From DATKZS01 sp035527835 [NCBI: bacterium] (lineage in GTDB: Bacteria; RBG-13-61-14): 64,000 nt of DNA. The stretch is from assembly GCA_035527835.1 (NCBI GenBank), contig DATKZS010000093.1, positions 31,516 through 95,515 on the forward strand, written 5' to 3'. Of the stretch, positions 34,328 to 41,434 are shown piece by piece (positions within the stretch are counted from its first letter, which is position 1; the number at the start of each line of letters is the position of its first letter). The notes below the pieces were generated by a model. The model was not told where the DNA came from and did not search any database. It saw nothing but the letters and a program-made list of their open reading frames with translations. Position numbers and translations under genes: made by a program.

Positions 34328-35497
34328 GCCTTTTTCCCCCGCCTTTCCGGTCATGTCGAACACCACCTTGAGCGCCTTCTCCCCCAGCGAGAACTCCAGG
34401 GCCTCCTGCGCCTTGTCCAGCGGGAACTTGTGGGTGGTGAATTTTTTCCAGGGGAATTCTTTTTTGTAGCGCTGCATCATCTTGATGGTGCGGTAGTACT
34501 CGGAGTTGGGGTGGTTGGTGTTGCCGATAAGGAGCACGTTCTTGGCGGCGAGGTGGCGGTGGACATTGATGGTGGTCTCGCCGGAGTCCACGAAGTTGCC
34601 GGCTTCGAGGTAAGTGCCGCCGCGGCGCAGGAGGTCGAGACCTTCCGGCAGCACGGTGGCAAGCCCGGTGGTCTCGATGACCATGTCCGCGCCGCGGCCG
34701 TCGGTCAGGTCGCGCACGAACTCGAGCCGCTCCTTGAAGCTGGTCTTTTTCACGTTGACGAGATGGTCGGCGCCGAACTCCTTGGCCAGCTTGAGGCGGT
34801 AGTCCGAGGTGTCGAGCGCGATGATGTCGCCCGCGCCCAGCACGCGGCACTTGATGAGGTGCGCGATGCCCATGGCGCCCACGCCCTGGATCAGCACCGT
34901 GTCCATGAGCCCGAAGCCGCGCGACGCGAACTCCATGTAGCCCTTGGCCCGGTCCACGTTGTTGGTCACCACCATCAGCTCGATGTTGACCGCGATGTCG
35001 GAGGGCATGTCGTCCGGCACCTTGTACACGAACGAGCCCGGGAAGATGTACATGTACTCCGCCCAGCCGCCGGTCACGTGCGGCCACTTGTCCGACCGGA
35101 AGTACACGCCATAGGTCTTGTTGTTGGCGCAGTAGGGCCAGCCGAACACGTGGCGGCAGTAGTAGCACTTGCCGCAGATGATGTTCGGGCACATGGTGAC
35201 GCGGTCGCCGATTTTGAGCGGGCGGCCGTCGTAGTCGGGGTAGGGCCCGTTCATCTCCACGATCCGGCCCACGTTCTCGTGGCCCTTGACGCACGGGAAC
35301 ACCCCGCGCTGCTCGGCCTCCGTGCCCGCGTACAGCACCATCTCGCCCTTGAACGCGTGCTTGTCCGTGCCGCAGATGCCGCTCATCTCCATCTCGATCA
35401 CCATCGCGCCCGGCTTGGGCCTCGGGTAATCGAACTCCTGCACCTCCATCCGGCCGGGCGCCATCATCACCGCGGCCTTGACCATCTTTCTCGACAT
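34313..35497 (-). CDS. Zinc-dependent dehydrogenase, scyllo-inosose 3-dehydrogenase (IolM) candidate
   Basis: 394 residues with AAAGGAG before the ATG. Catalytic-zinc region GICGTDKHAF, GHENVGR and structural-zinc region CGKCYYCRHVFGWPYC are present. The Rossmann turn is VLIQGVGAMGIAHLIK. It is longer than ordinary members because of inserts around residues 60-75 and 130-150. The T. maritima inositol cluster encodes a dehydrogenase of about this length for the second oxidation, which suggests IolM. The tail GEKGKRKK is encoded by an A-rich repeat. It is the first gene of the minus-strand arm and has a good promoter. Confidence 0.75.
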   Translation of the reverse strand: MSRKMVKAAVMMAPGRMEVQEFDYPRPKPGAMVIEMEMSGICGTDKHAFKGEMVLYAGTEAEQRGVFPCVKGHENVGRIVEMNGPYPDYDGRPLKIGDRVTMCPNIICGKCYYCRHVFGWPYCANNKTYGVYFRSDKWPHVTGGWAEYMYIFPGSFVYKVPDDMPSDIAVNIELMVVTNNVDRAKGYMEFASRGFGLMDTVLIQGVGAMGIAHLIKCRVLGAGDIIALDTSDYRLKLAKEFGADHLVNVKKTSFKERLEFVRDLTDGRGADMVIETTGLATVLPEGLDLLRRGGTYLEAGNFVDSGETTINVHRHLAAKNVLLIGNTNHPNSEYYRTIKMMQRYKKEFPWKKFTTHKFPLDKAQEALEFSLGEKALKVVFDMTGKAGEKGKRKK

Positions 35498-35532
35498 GGG
35501 ACACTCCTTTCTCTCGGGAAACGATCTCTACA

Positions 35533-35560
35533 TTAGATTAGAGCATGGCGGAGAGTCAAG
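35533..35560 (-). promoter_or_regulatory. Sigma70-type promoter of the minus-strand inositol arm
   Basis: TTGACT (complement of 35555-35560) and TCTAAT (complement of 35533-35538) are 16 nt apart, each with five of six consensus bases. The predicted start is about 30 nt before the ATG at 35497. Confidence 0.6.
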
Positions 35561-35588
35561 GAGATGATGTCGAGGCGCGGCCTGGCGT

Positions 35589-35782
35589 TTTGGAGTGCGC
35601 GGGCACGACCGCGCTTTCATTGGCGACGGCATGGCCGCGGGGCTGTCCAACCGCAGAGGCGCAGAGAACTTTGAGTTGAAAAATATTTCTCCTCTGCGTT
35701 CTCTGCGTCTCCGCGGTGAATTAAGAGGTGCTTAACCTGGCAGCGCCAATGAAAGCGCCGTCATGCCGGCGCACTCCAAAGT
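35589..35782. repeat. Nested inverted repeat between the two divergent arms
   Basis: Outer arms 35589-35626 and 35745-35782 match at 34 of 38 positions in inverted orientation. Inner arms 35651-35670 and 35699-35718 (CCGCAGAGGCGCAGAG type) match at 18 of 20. Each outer arm itself folds into a hairpin with stem GCGCGG or GCGCCG. The element fills most of the 333-bp gap between 35498 and 35830. Confidence 0.8.
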
Positions 35783-35812
35783 TGCGGCGGTGCTCCGGAA
35801 TTTGCTAGAGTA
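35783..35812 (+). promoter_or_regulatory. Weak candidate promoter for eda
   Basis: TTGCGG and TAGAGT are 18 nt apart, immediately after the nested repeat and about 20 nt before the eda start. The boxes match the consensus only moderately. Confidence 0.3.
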
Positions 35813-35830
35813 TGCAAGGGTGAAGAGGCC

Positions 35831-36460
35831 ATGAAATATCTGGAACAGGTCCCGATCATCGGCATCATCCGGGGCGCCGGGACCAAGGCCGTGGAAGGCG
35901 CGGTCGCGGCGGCGGTGGAGGGAGGACTGCGCGCGCTGGAGATCACCCTTAACCGCCCCGAGGCCTGCGATCAGATCGCCCAAATCAAGAAGCGATACGG
36001 GGACAAGATCGCGCTGGGCGCCGGCACCGTGCTCGACCCGGCCGCCGCGGCCCGGGCCCTGGACGCGGGCGCCGAGTTCATCGTCACGCCCGCGCTGCTT
36101 CCCGACGTGATCGCGTTCTGCAAGGAGCGCAACGTCCCGGTCTTCCCCGGCGCCATGACGCCGACCGAGGTTCTCGCCGCCCACAAGGCCGGCGCGGACA
36201 TGGTCAAGGTCTTTCCCGCGTCCGTCCTCGGCGCCGCCTACATCAAGAGCCTCAAAGGCCCGTTCCCGTTCATCAGGCTCATGCCCACCGGAGGCGTGAC
36301 CGTGGAAGCCGTGCAAGGGTATTTCCAGGCCGGCGCCGCCGCGCTCGGAGTGGGCAGCGAGCTGTTCAAGAAGGAATGGATGGAAAAAGGCGACTGGGCC
36401 GAGATCGAAAAAACGGCCGCGGCATATGTTTCAGCAGTAAAAAAAATTAACCACGGATGA
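35831..36460 (+). CDS. eda: KDPG/KHG aldolase
   Basis: 209 residues. The Schiff-base lysine is Lys126 in DMVKVFPAS, and the catalytic Glu is Glu37 in LEITLNRPE. GAGTVLD and MPTGGV complete the class I KDPG aldolase pattern. It splits 2-keto-3-deoxy-6-phosphogluconate to pyruvate and glyceraldehyde-3-phosphate. It opens the plus-strand arm and is followed by a PfkB-type kinase that would make its substrate. The last three codons (NHG) and the TGA stop lie within a dispersed repeat. Confidence 0.95.
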   Translation: MKYLEQVPIIGIIRGAGTKAVEGAVAAAVEGGLRALEITLNRPEACDQIAQIKKRYGDKIALGAGTVLDPAAAARALDAGAEFIVTPALLPDVIAFCKERNVPVFPGAMTPTEVLAAHKAGADMVKVFPASVLGAAYIKSLKGPFPFIRLMPTGGVTVEAVQGYFQAGAAALGVGSELFKKEWMEKGDWAEIEKTAAAYVSAVKKINHG

Positions 36461-36480
36461 ACACGGATGAACACAGATAT
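36451..36480 (+). repeat. Single arm of the GATGAACAC repeat, overlapping the eda stop codon
   Basis: CCACGGATGAACACGGATG and a further GAACACAGAT unit follow in tandem. The sequence resembles the arms of the hairpin at 25806-25885 but has no inverted partner nearby. Confidence 0.7.
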
Positions 36481-36520
36481 GACTATAATGAAATTGAGCG
36501 AGGCCTCATCGGGTTTTCCC

Positions 36521-36551
36521 CTGGCTGCTGGCTACTGGCTGCTGGCTACTG
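36521..36551 (+). repeat. 14-bp tandem repeat
   Basis: CTGGCTGCTGGCTA occurs twice perfectly, followed by a third partial CTG, in the gap between eda and the kinase gene. Confidence 0.8.
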
Positions 36552-36572
36552 ATTGGACTTGGCGGAAAAGCC

Positions 36573-37532
36573 ATGAAGTATGACCTCACCACCTTCGGCG
36601 AGACCATGGTCCGCGTTTCCACGCGGCCCGGCCAGGCCTTGGAAGCCGCGACCCGCGTTGACCTCTACACCGGCGGCACCGAGTCGAATACCGCCGTCGC
36701 GCTCGCGCGGCTCGGATCAAGGACCGCATGGGTCTCTCGCCTCCCCGATAACCCGCTCGGCCGGCGCATCGCCGCCGACGTCGCCCGCCACGGCGTTGAC
36801 GTCTCCGGCGTGATCTGGCAAAACGACGCCCGCGCCGGACTCTATTTCGTCGAGTTCGCCACGCCGCCGCGCTCAACCACCGTCACTTACGACCGCAAGG
36901 ACTCCGCCATCTCGCGCCTCAAGCCCGGCGAGCTCGACTGGAAATTCCTCCTCGATACCCGCATCCTCCACCTCACCGGCATTACCCCGGCCCTCTCCGC
37001 CGGCTGCGCGCGGGCCGTGGCCGAGGCCATCAAAAAGGCGCGCGCAAAAAAAATAGCGGTGTCCTTTGACGTGAACTACCGCGCCAAGCTCTGGCCGCCG
37101 GCCGCTGCCGCCAAGACGCTGGCCCCGCTCATGCAGGGCGTCACTATCCTCGTCATGACCAGGGAGGACGCGGAAACAGTGTTCAAGCTCGGCGGCGAGC
37201 CGGAGCGGACCGTGCGCGAGATCAAAAAGCGTTTCGCGCCCAAAATCGCGGTCCTCACCCTGGGCAATCAGGGAGCGCTGGCCTTTGACGGTAAAAAGCT
37301 CATCATGGAGCCGGGCTTCCCCGGAGTCGAGCCCATTGACCGCCTCGGCGCCGGAGACGCCTTCACCGCCGGCCTCATCTTCGGATTCCTCCGCAAAGAC
37401 CTCGCCCTCGGCCTCAAGTTCGGCATCGCCATGAGCGCCATGAAAATGGGCATGGCCGGCGACTACTTCTGGTCAAGCCGCGACGAGGTGGAGCAGGTCA
37501 TCAGGAGCAGGGGAGGGGACGTGAGGAGGTAG
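36573..37532 (+). CDS. kdgK: PfkB-family sugar kinase, probable 2-keto-3-deoxygluconate kinase
   Basis: 319 residues. N-terminal substrate motif YTGGTESNTAVALARLG and C-terminal PfkB signature DRLGAGDAFTAGLIFG are present, with catalytic base Asp262. The GG-E-S-N-x-A pattern and the adjacent KDPG aldolase favour KDG kinase over fructokinase or ribokinase. It would phosphorylate KDG to KDPG. Confidence 0.85.
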   Translation: MKYDLTTFGETMVRVSTRPGQALEAATRVDLYTGGTESNTAVALARLGSRTAWVSRLPDNPLGRRIAADVARHGVDVSGVIWQNDARAGLYFVEFATPPRSTTVTYDRKDSAISRLKPGELDWKFLLDTRILHLTGITPALSAGCARAVAEAIKKARAKKIAVSFDVNYRAKLWPPAAAAKTLAPLMQGVTILVMTREDAETVFKLGGEPERTVREIKKRFAPKIAVLTLGNQGALAFDGKKLIMEPGFPGVEPIDRLGAGDAFTAGLIFGFLRKDLALGLKFGIAMSAMKMGMAGDYFWSSRDEVEQVIRSRGGDVRR

Positions 37533-37611
37533 AAGGATTAATTATGAATTGTGAAGGATGAAATAATATGGCGCATTAGTCTAAGAAAGTAATGCGGAGA
37601 AAAAGAACATT

Positions 37612-37929
37612 ATGACTTCAGACGAGACAATCCGGGAAGCGGCGAGGCGGCTCAAGGAAGCCGCCCCGGGCGCGACCATCATCCTGTTCGGCTCCCACGC
37701 CCGGGGCGACGCGCGGAAGGGGAGCGACCTGGACTTTATGGTGGTGGAGCCGGAGGTGAAGGCGCGGCGGGAGGAGATGGCGCGGCTGAGTGAAGTACTG
37801 CGTTCCCTGCAGATCCCCGTGGATGTTCTGGTGACGAGCCGCGATGTGTACGAGAAGTGGTCCCAGGCTCCCGGCACTGTATATTACTGGGCAGCCAAGG
37901 AGGGCAAGGTGCTTGAAGCTGGAACGTGA
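37612..37929 (+). CDS. MNT nucleotidyltransferase, pair 2
   Basis: 105 residues. The motif ILFGSHARGDARKGSDLDFMV carries the GS and DxD residues of minimal nucleotidyltransferases. The C-terminal end overlaps the HEPN gene by 17 nt. It is about two-thirds identical by eye to the protein at 40711. The upstream region holds AT-rich repeated phrases (ATTATGAATTGTGAAGG) and only a distant GGAG site. Confidence 0.8.
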   Translation: MTSDETIREAARRLKEAAPGATIILFGSHARGDARKGSDLDFMVVEPEVKARREEMARLSEVLRSLQIPVDVLVTSRDVYEKWSQAPGTVYYWAAKEGKVLEAGT

Positions 37930-38329
37930 ACATGCCGAAGCGCTGATGGGCAAGGCCGCTCAGGATGAATACATCCTGAATACTTTCCTGCATGATGACG
38001 ATGCTCCGCTTGAGGTTTTCGGCTTCCATGCTCAGCAGGCGGCGGAGAAGATGCTGAAGGCCCTGCTGGCCGCGCATGGCGTGGCTTACCCTCCAAGCCA
38101 TCGCATCGCCGAATTGATTGACCTCTTCAAGCGACAGGGAATATCATTTCCCGAACATTTTAAAGACGTCTCCGCATTAACCACTTTCGCCGTGATATAT
38201 CGTTATGAGTTTCTGGAATATGATGATGAACCGCCGCTGAATAAATCAGAGATCCGGGAGTTGATTGCGGAATTCCGCTCCTGGGCGGAAGCCGCTATCA
38301 AAGAGAGGTTCGGAGCAAAGGTAAAATGA
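37913..38329 (+). CDS. HEPN-domain protein, pair 2
   Basis: 138 residues from a TTG at 37913, chosen because AAGGAGGG lies 8 nt upstream and because the paralogue at 41015 starts at the equivalent place. ATG 37946 is an alternative. The core GFHAQQAAEKMLKALLAAHG is typical of PF05168-type HEPN proteins. No Rx4-6H RNase motif is visible, unlike the HepT at 31002. It probably forms a complex with the overlapping nucleotidyltransferase. Confidence 0.72.
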   Translation: MKLEREHAEALMGKAAQDEYILNTFLHDDDAPLEVFGFHAQQAAEKMLKALLAAHGVAYPPSHRIAELIDLFKRQGISFPEHFKDVSALTTFAVIYRYEFLEYDDEPPLNKSEIRELIAEFRSWAEAAIKERFGAKVK

Positions 38330-38371
38330 GAAATTGAGCAACCGAATTTTGCAGACTGGCAGGGGACCAAG

Positions 38372-39328
38372 ATGAAGATCGTCATCAACTACCAGGAGTA
38401 CGCGGACGTCGAGGCCGAGAAGAAGGTATTGAAGGGCCTGGGCGAGGTCGAGGTCATCGAATCGAAAACGCGCGATCCCGGCGAGTTCATGGCCCAGGCG
38501 GCGGACGCCGACGGCGCGCTGGTGCAGTACGTGCCGGTGAACGAAAAAGTGATCAAGGCGATGAAGAGATGCAAGGTGATCGTCCGCTACGGCATCGCCT
38601 ACGACAACATTGACGTCATCGCCGCCCGCGCCGCCGGCATCACCGTCTGCCACGTGCCGTCGTATTGCCTGAGCGAAGTCAGCAACCACGCGCTCGCGCT
38701 GATCCTGGCGCTCCACCGCAAGCTCTTCGTGGCCGACCGCGCCATGCGCGACGGCTCCTACGCGCTGGATAAAATCCTGCCCATCGCCCGCTTCGGCAAG
38801 TGCCGCGCCGGGCTGGTGGGCCTGGGCCGCATCGCGCAGGAGCTCGCGCTCAAGCTCCGGCCCCTGGTGCGCGAGGTATGGGCCTATGATCCGTTCGTGG
38901 ATAAGAGCGCGTTCGGCCAGGCCGGCGCGAGAGAGAAAAAACTGGACCAGATTTTCTCCGAGTGCGAAATCATCTCCATCCACGTGCCCGTCAACAAGAA
39001 GACGCGCCGCCTGGTGAGCAAAGAGATGATCGGGAAAATGAAGCGCACCGCGTACCTGGTAAACACCAGCCGCGGCGCCGTGGTGGACGAGGCCGCGCTG
39101 ACCGAGGCGCTTCGCGCGGGAAAGATCGCGGGCGCGGGACTCGACGTGTTCGAGACCGAGCCGCTGCCCGAGGACAGCCCGCTCAAGAAGCTCGACAACG
39201 TGATCCTGACCGGCCATTACGCCTGGTACTCGGAGGGCGCGATCAAGGAGCTCAAGGAAACGGCGGCCATGGAAGCGGTGCGGGTGTTGAAGGGCGAGGC
39301 GCCGCATCATCCCGTCCCCGAGTTGTGA
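38372..39328 (+). CDS. D-isomer-specific 2-hydroxyacid dehydrogenase
   Basis: 318 residues with AGGGGA before the ATG. The NAD-binding turn is GLVGLGRIAQELALKL, with the acidic residue following in VWAYDPF. The catalytic Arg, Glu and His fall in NTSRGAVVDE, FETEPLPEDSP and LTGHYAWYSEGA. The fold is of the phosphoglycerate dehydrogenase/CtBP type. Located among KDG-pathway genes, it more likely acts on a sugar-acid intermediate than in serine synthesis; no ACT domain is present. Confidence 0.82.
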   Translation: MKIVINYQEYADVEAEKKVLKGLGEVEVIESKTRDPGEFMAQAADADGALVQYVPVNEKVIKAMKRCKVIVRYGIAYDNIDVIAARAAGITVCHVPSYCLSEVSNHALALILALHRKLFVADRAMRDGSYALDKILPIARFGKCRAGLVGLGRIAQELALKLRPLVREVWAYDPFVDKSAFGQAGAREKKLDQIFSECEIISIHVPVNKKTRRLVSKEMIGKMKRTAYLVNTSRGAVVDEAALTEALRAGKIAGAGLDVFETEPLPEDSPLKKLDNVILTGHYAWYSEGAIKELKETAAMEAVRVLKGEAPHHPVPEL

Positions 39329-39335
39329 GGACAAC

Positions 39336-40100
39336 ATGGACCTGTTCGATCTCTCCGGAAAAAAAGCGCTGGTCACCGGCGGCTCCTACGGCCTGGGCAA
39401 GGCCATGGCCGAGGCCCTGATCGAGGCCGGGGCCGCCGTCGGACTGGTGGACGTCTCGAACGAGCTCGCCGCGACGGTCAGCGAGCTGCTGGCCAAAGGC
39501 GGGCCCCAGCGCCGCGTTGCCGGAATCACCGCCGACCTCATTGACCGCGCCGCGCGGCGCCGCGCCTTTGACGAATTCATCGCCGCCTTCGGCACCATTG
39601 ACATCATCGTCAACAACGCCGGCATCCAGCGCCGCCACCGGGCCGAGGACTTCCCCATCGAGGACTGGGACCAGGTGATCGAGCTCAACCTCACGGCCGT
39701 CTTCGACCTGTGCCAGATGGCCGGCCGCGTCATGCTCCAAAAAGGCGCGGGCAAGATCATCAACGTGGCCTCGCTCCTCTCATTCACCGGCGGCCTCACC
39801 GTGCCCGCGTACGCCGCGGCCAAGGGAGGAGTGGCCCAGCTCACCAAGGCGTTGGCCAACGAGTGGGCCGCCCGCGGCGTCAACGTCAACGCCCTCGCGC
39901 CCGGCTACATGGACACGCCCCTCAACACCGCGCTCAAGAACGATCCCGCGCGCTCCCGCCAGATCCTCGAACGCATCCCCGCCGCCCGCTGGGGCGTGCC
40001 CGCCGACCTCAAAGGCGCCGTCGTCTTCCTCGCCTCCCGCGCCTCCGACTACGTCCACGGCGCCGTGCTGGCGGTGGACGGCGGATTTCTGGGGAGATGA
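39336..40100 (+). CDS. KduD-like short-chain dehydrogenase
   Basis: 254 residues. Cofactor motif TGGSYGLGKAMAEAL, NNAG in IVNNAGIQRRH, catalytic Ser in NVASLLSFTGG and YxxxK in YAAAKGG are present. The NNAGIQRRHxAEDFPxEDWDxVIxLNL region is the pattern of 2-dehydro-3-deoxy-D-gluconate 5-dehydrogenase and gluconate 5-dehydrogenase. It begins 8 nt after the hydroxyacid dehydrogenase. It probably interconverts a keto-sugar acid on the way to KDG. Confidence 0.82.
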   Translation: MDLFDLSGKKALVTGGSYGLGKAMAEALIEAGAAVGLVDVSNELAATVSELLAKGGPQRRVAGITADLIDRAARRRAFDEFIAAFGTIDIIVNNAGIQRRHRAEDFPIEDWDQVIELNLTAVFDLCQMAGRVMLQKGAGKIINVASLLSFTGGLTVPAYAAAKGGVAQLTKALANEWAARGVNVNALAPGYMDTPLNTALKNDPARSRQILERIPAARWGVPADLKGAVVFLASRASDYVHGAVLAVDGGFLGR

Positions 40101-40106
40101 TAGGAT

Positions 40107-40134
40107 TGTCTCAGTGTAGCACTTGTGCTACATT
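40107..40134 (+). promoter_or_regulatory. Promoter with perfect operator palindrome for the RHH/RelE pair
   Basis: TGTAGCAC-TT-GTGCTACA (40115-40132) is a perfect 8+2+8 palindrome. It lies between TTGTCT (40107-40112) and TACATT (40129-40134), which are 16 nt apart. This is where an antitoxin of RHH type would bind to autoregulate. Confidence 0.6.
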
Positions 40135-40157
40135 AAAATAATAAAGGAGGAAATAAA

Positions 40158-40394
40158 ATGCCGGCTAAAAATCCTCGTCTGACCACGGTGGTCGAAAAGT
40201 CGCTCCATCGTTGGCTCAAGGAAAATGCCCGCAAACGGGGTGTGTCCATTTCCTGGCTGATGCGCGATCTCCTGCGGGAAGCGTATGAGCGGGAAGAGGA
40301 TATATATTTATCGCGGGAAGGTGAAAAAAGGCTTAAAACCTTTGATCGGCGCACCGCCCTTACCCATGAGCAAGTCTGGGGCAAGGTGAAATGA
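40158..40394 (+). CDS. Ribbon-helix-helix type antitoxin
   Basis: 78 residues with AAAGGAGG before the ATG. The beta strand PRLTTVVEKSLHRWLKENAR and helix VSISWLMRDLLREAY fit an RHH DNA-binding fold; the C-terminal part would bind the toxin. The stop overlaps the toxin start (ATGA). Confidence 0.75.
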   Translation: MPAKNPRLTTVVEKSLHRWLKENARKRGVSISWLMRDLLREAYEREEDIYLSREGEKRLKTFDRRTALTHEQVWGKVK

Positions 40395-40672
40395 ATGGGT
40401 TTACGATCTACTATCATGCGCTGGTTTTAGAAAAGGAACTTCCCCGCCTCGACGCCGAAATCCGAAAAAGAATTGAAAGGGCCATTAATTTCCGCTTGAG
40501 CGTCAGTCCGAAAATTTTCGGCAAGCCTTTGCAATATTCAATGAAAGGATTGTGGTCACTCCGCGTCGGTGATTGGAGAGTGGTCTATAAGATGAAAAAG
40601 AATGAGGTCTGGATTCTGCGGATCTGTTATCGGCGCGAAATCTACAATCTACCCATCCGAGAGCTTAAGTAA
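40391..40672 (+). CDS. RelE/ParE-family toxin
   Basis: 93 residues. YYHALVLEKELPRLDAEIRKRI and GLWSLRVGDWRVVYKM followed by ILRICYRREIYN are typical of RelE-type mRNA interferases, where the basic residues of the LRVGDWRVVY strand are functional. It overlaps the antitoxin by 4 nt. Confidence 0.82.
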   Translation: MNGFTIYYHALVLEKELPRLDAEIRKRIERAINFRLSVSPKIFGKPLQYSMKGLWSLRVGDWRVVYKMKKNEVWILRICYRREIYNLPIRELK

Positions 40673-40710
40673 GGGCAATCCATGATTAAATCGAAGCGGG
40701 GGCGAAAACG

Positions 40711-41037
40711 GTGATCACGGAAGAGACCATCCGGGAAGCGGTCGAGCGCCTGAAGGCGGCCGCGCCGGGCGCGAAGATCATCCTGTTCGGCTCGCACGCG
40801 CGGGGAGACGCGCGGCAGGGGAGCGACCTGGACATCCTGGTGGTGGAGCCGGTGGTGACGGCGCGGCGGCAGGAGATGGTGCGCTTGAGCGATGTGCTGC
40901 GTCCGCTCAGGGTGCCGGTTGACATCATCGTGGCCAGCCGGAAGAGTTTCGAGGAATGGGCGGACGTGCCCGGCACCATTATTAATCGGGCGGCACGGGA
41001 AGGGCGGGTGCTTTATGACGGTGAGCAAAGCGGCTGA
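40711..41037 (+). CDS. MNT nucleotidyltransferase, pair 3
   Basis: 108 residues from a GTG start. The motif ILFGSHARGDARQGSDLDILVV is nearly the same as in the protein at 37612, indicating a recent duplication. It overlaps the following HEPN gene by 23 nt. Confidence 0.8.
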   Translation: MITEETIREAVERLKAAAPGAKIILFGSHARGDARQGSDLDILVVEPVVTARRQEMVRLSDVLRPLRVPVDIIVASRKSFEEWADVPGTIINRAAREGRVLYDGEQSG

Positions 41038-41410
41038 GTTGATGTTGGGCAAGGCGGCCCAGGATGAATTCGTTTTCGATCAACTGAGGATCAACGAAGA
41101 AACTCCGCAGGAAGCGCTCGGCTTTCATGCCCAGCAGGCGGTTGAAAAGCTGCTGAAAGCGCTGCTGGCTGCGGCCGGGATCGAGTATCCGCTTACCCAT
41201 CAGTTGGCCGAATTGATGGACCTGGTCCGGGACTCCGAGATTGATTTGCCGGAAGATTTCGAAGAATTGCGGTACCTCACTCCCTTCGCCATCGAATTCC
41301 GTTATGATATTTACCCGCAGGAATCCGAAGCCAGGGTTGATTGGGACCGGGTCCGGCAGGAGATCAGGCGCTTGCGATCATGGATCGAGACTTGGATCCA
41401 AAAAAGATGA
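41015..41410 (+). CDS. HEPN-domain protein, pair 3
   Basis: 131 residues from ATG 41015. GFHAQQAVEKLLKALLAAAG and the LTHQLAELMDL segment match the HEPN protein at 37913. No Rx4-6H motif is visible. It is paired with the overlapping nucleotidyltransferase. Confidence 0.78.
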   Translation: MTVSKAAELMLGKAAQDEFVFDQLRINEETPQEALGFHAQQAVEKLLKALLAAAGIEYPLTHQLAELMDLVRDSEIDLPEDFEELRYLTPFAIEFRYDIYPQESEARVDWDRVRQEIRRLRSWIETWIQKR

Positions 41411-41434
41411 CGTAAGAATAAGGGGGGGTGGCTG

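Noticed and set aside
36521-36551. Possible CRISPR repeat
   Set aside because: The 14-bp units are directly adjacent with no spacers and no cas genes are in the window. It is a plain tandem repeat.
38372-39328. SerA, phosphoglycerate dehydrogenase for serine synthesis
   Set aside because: There is no C-terminal ACT domain and the context is KDG metabolism, so a general 2-hydroxyacid dehydrogenase call is safer.
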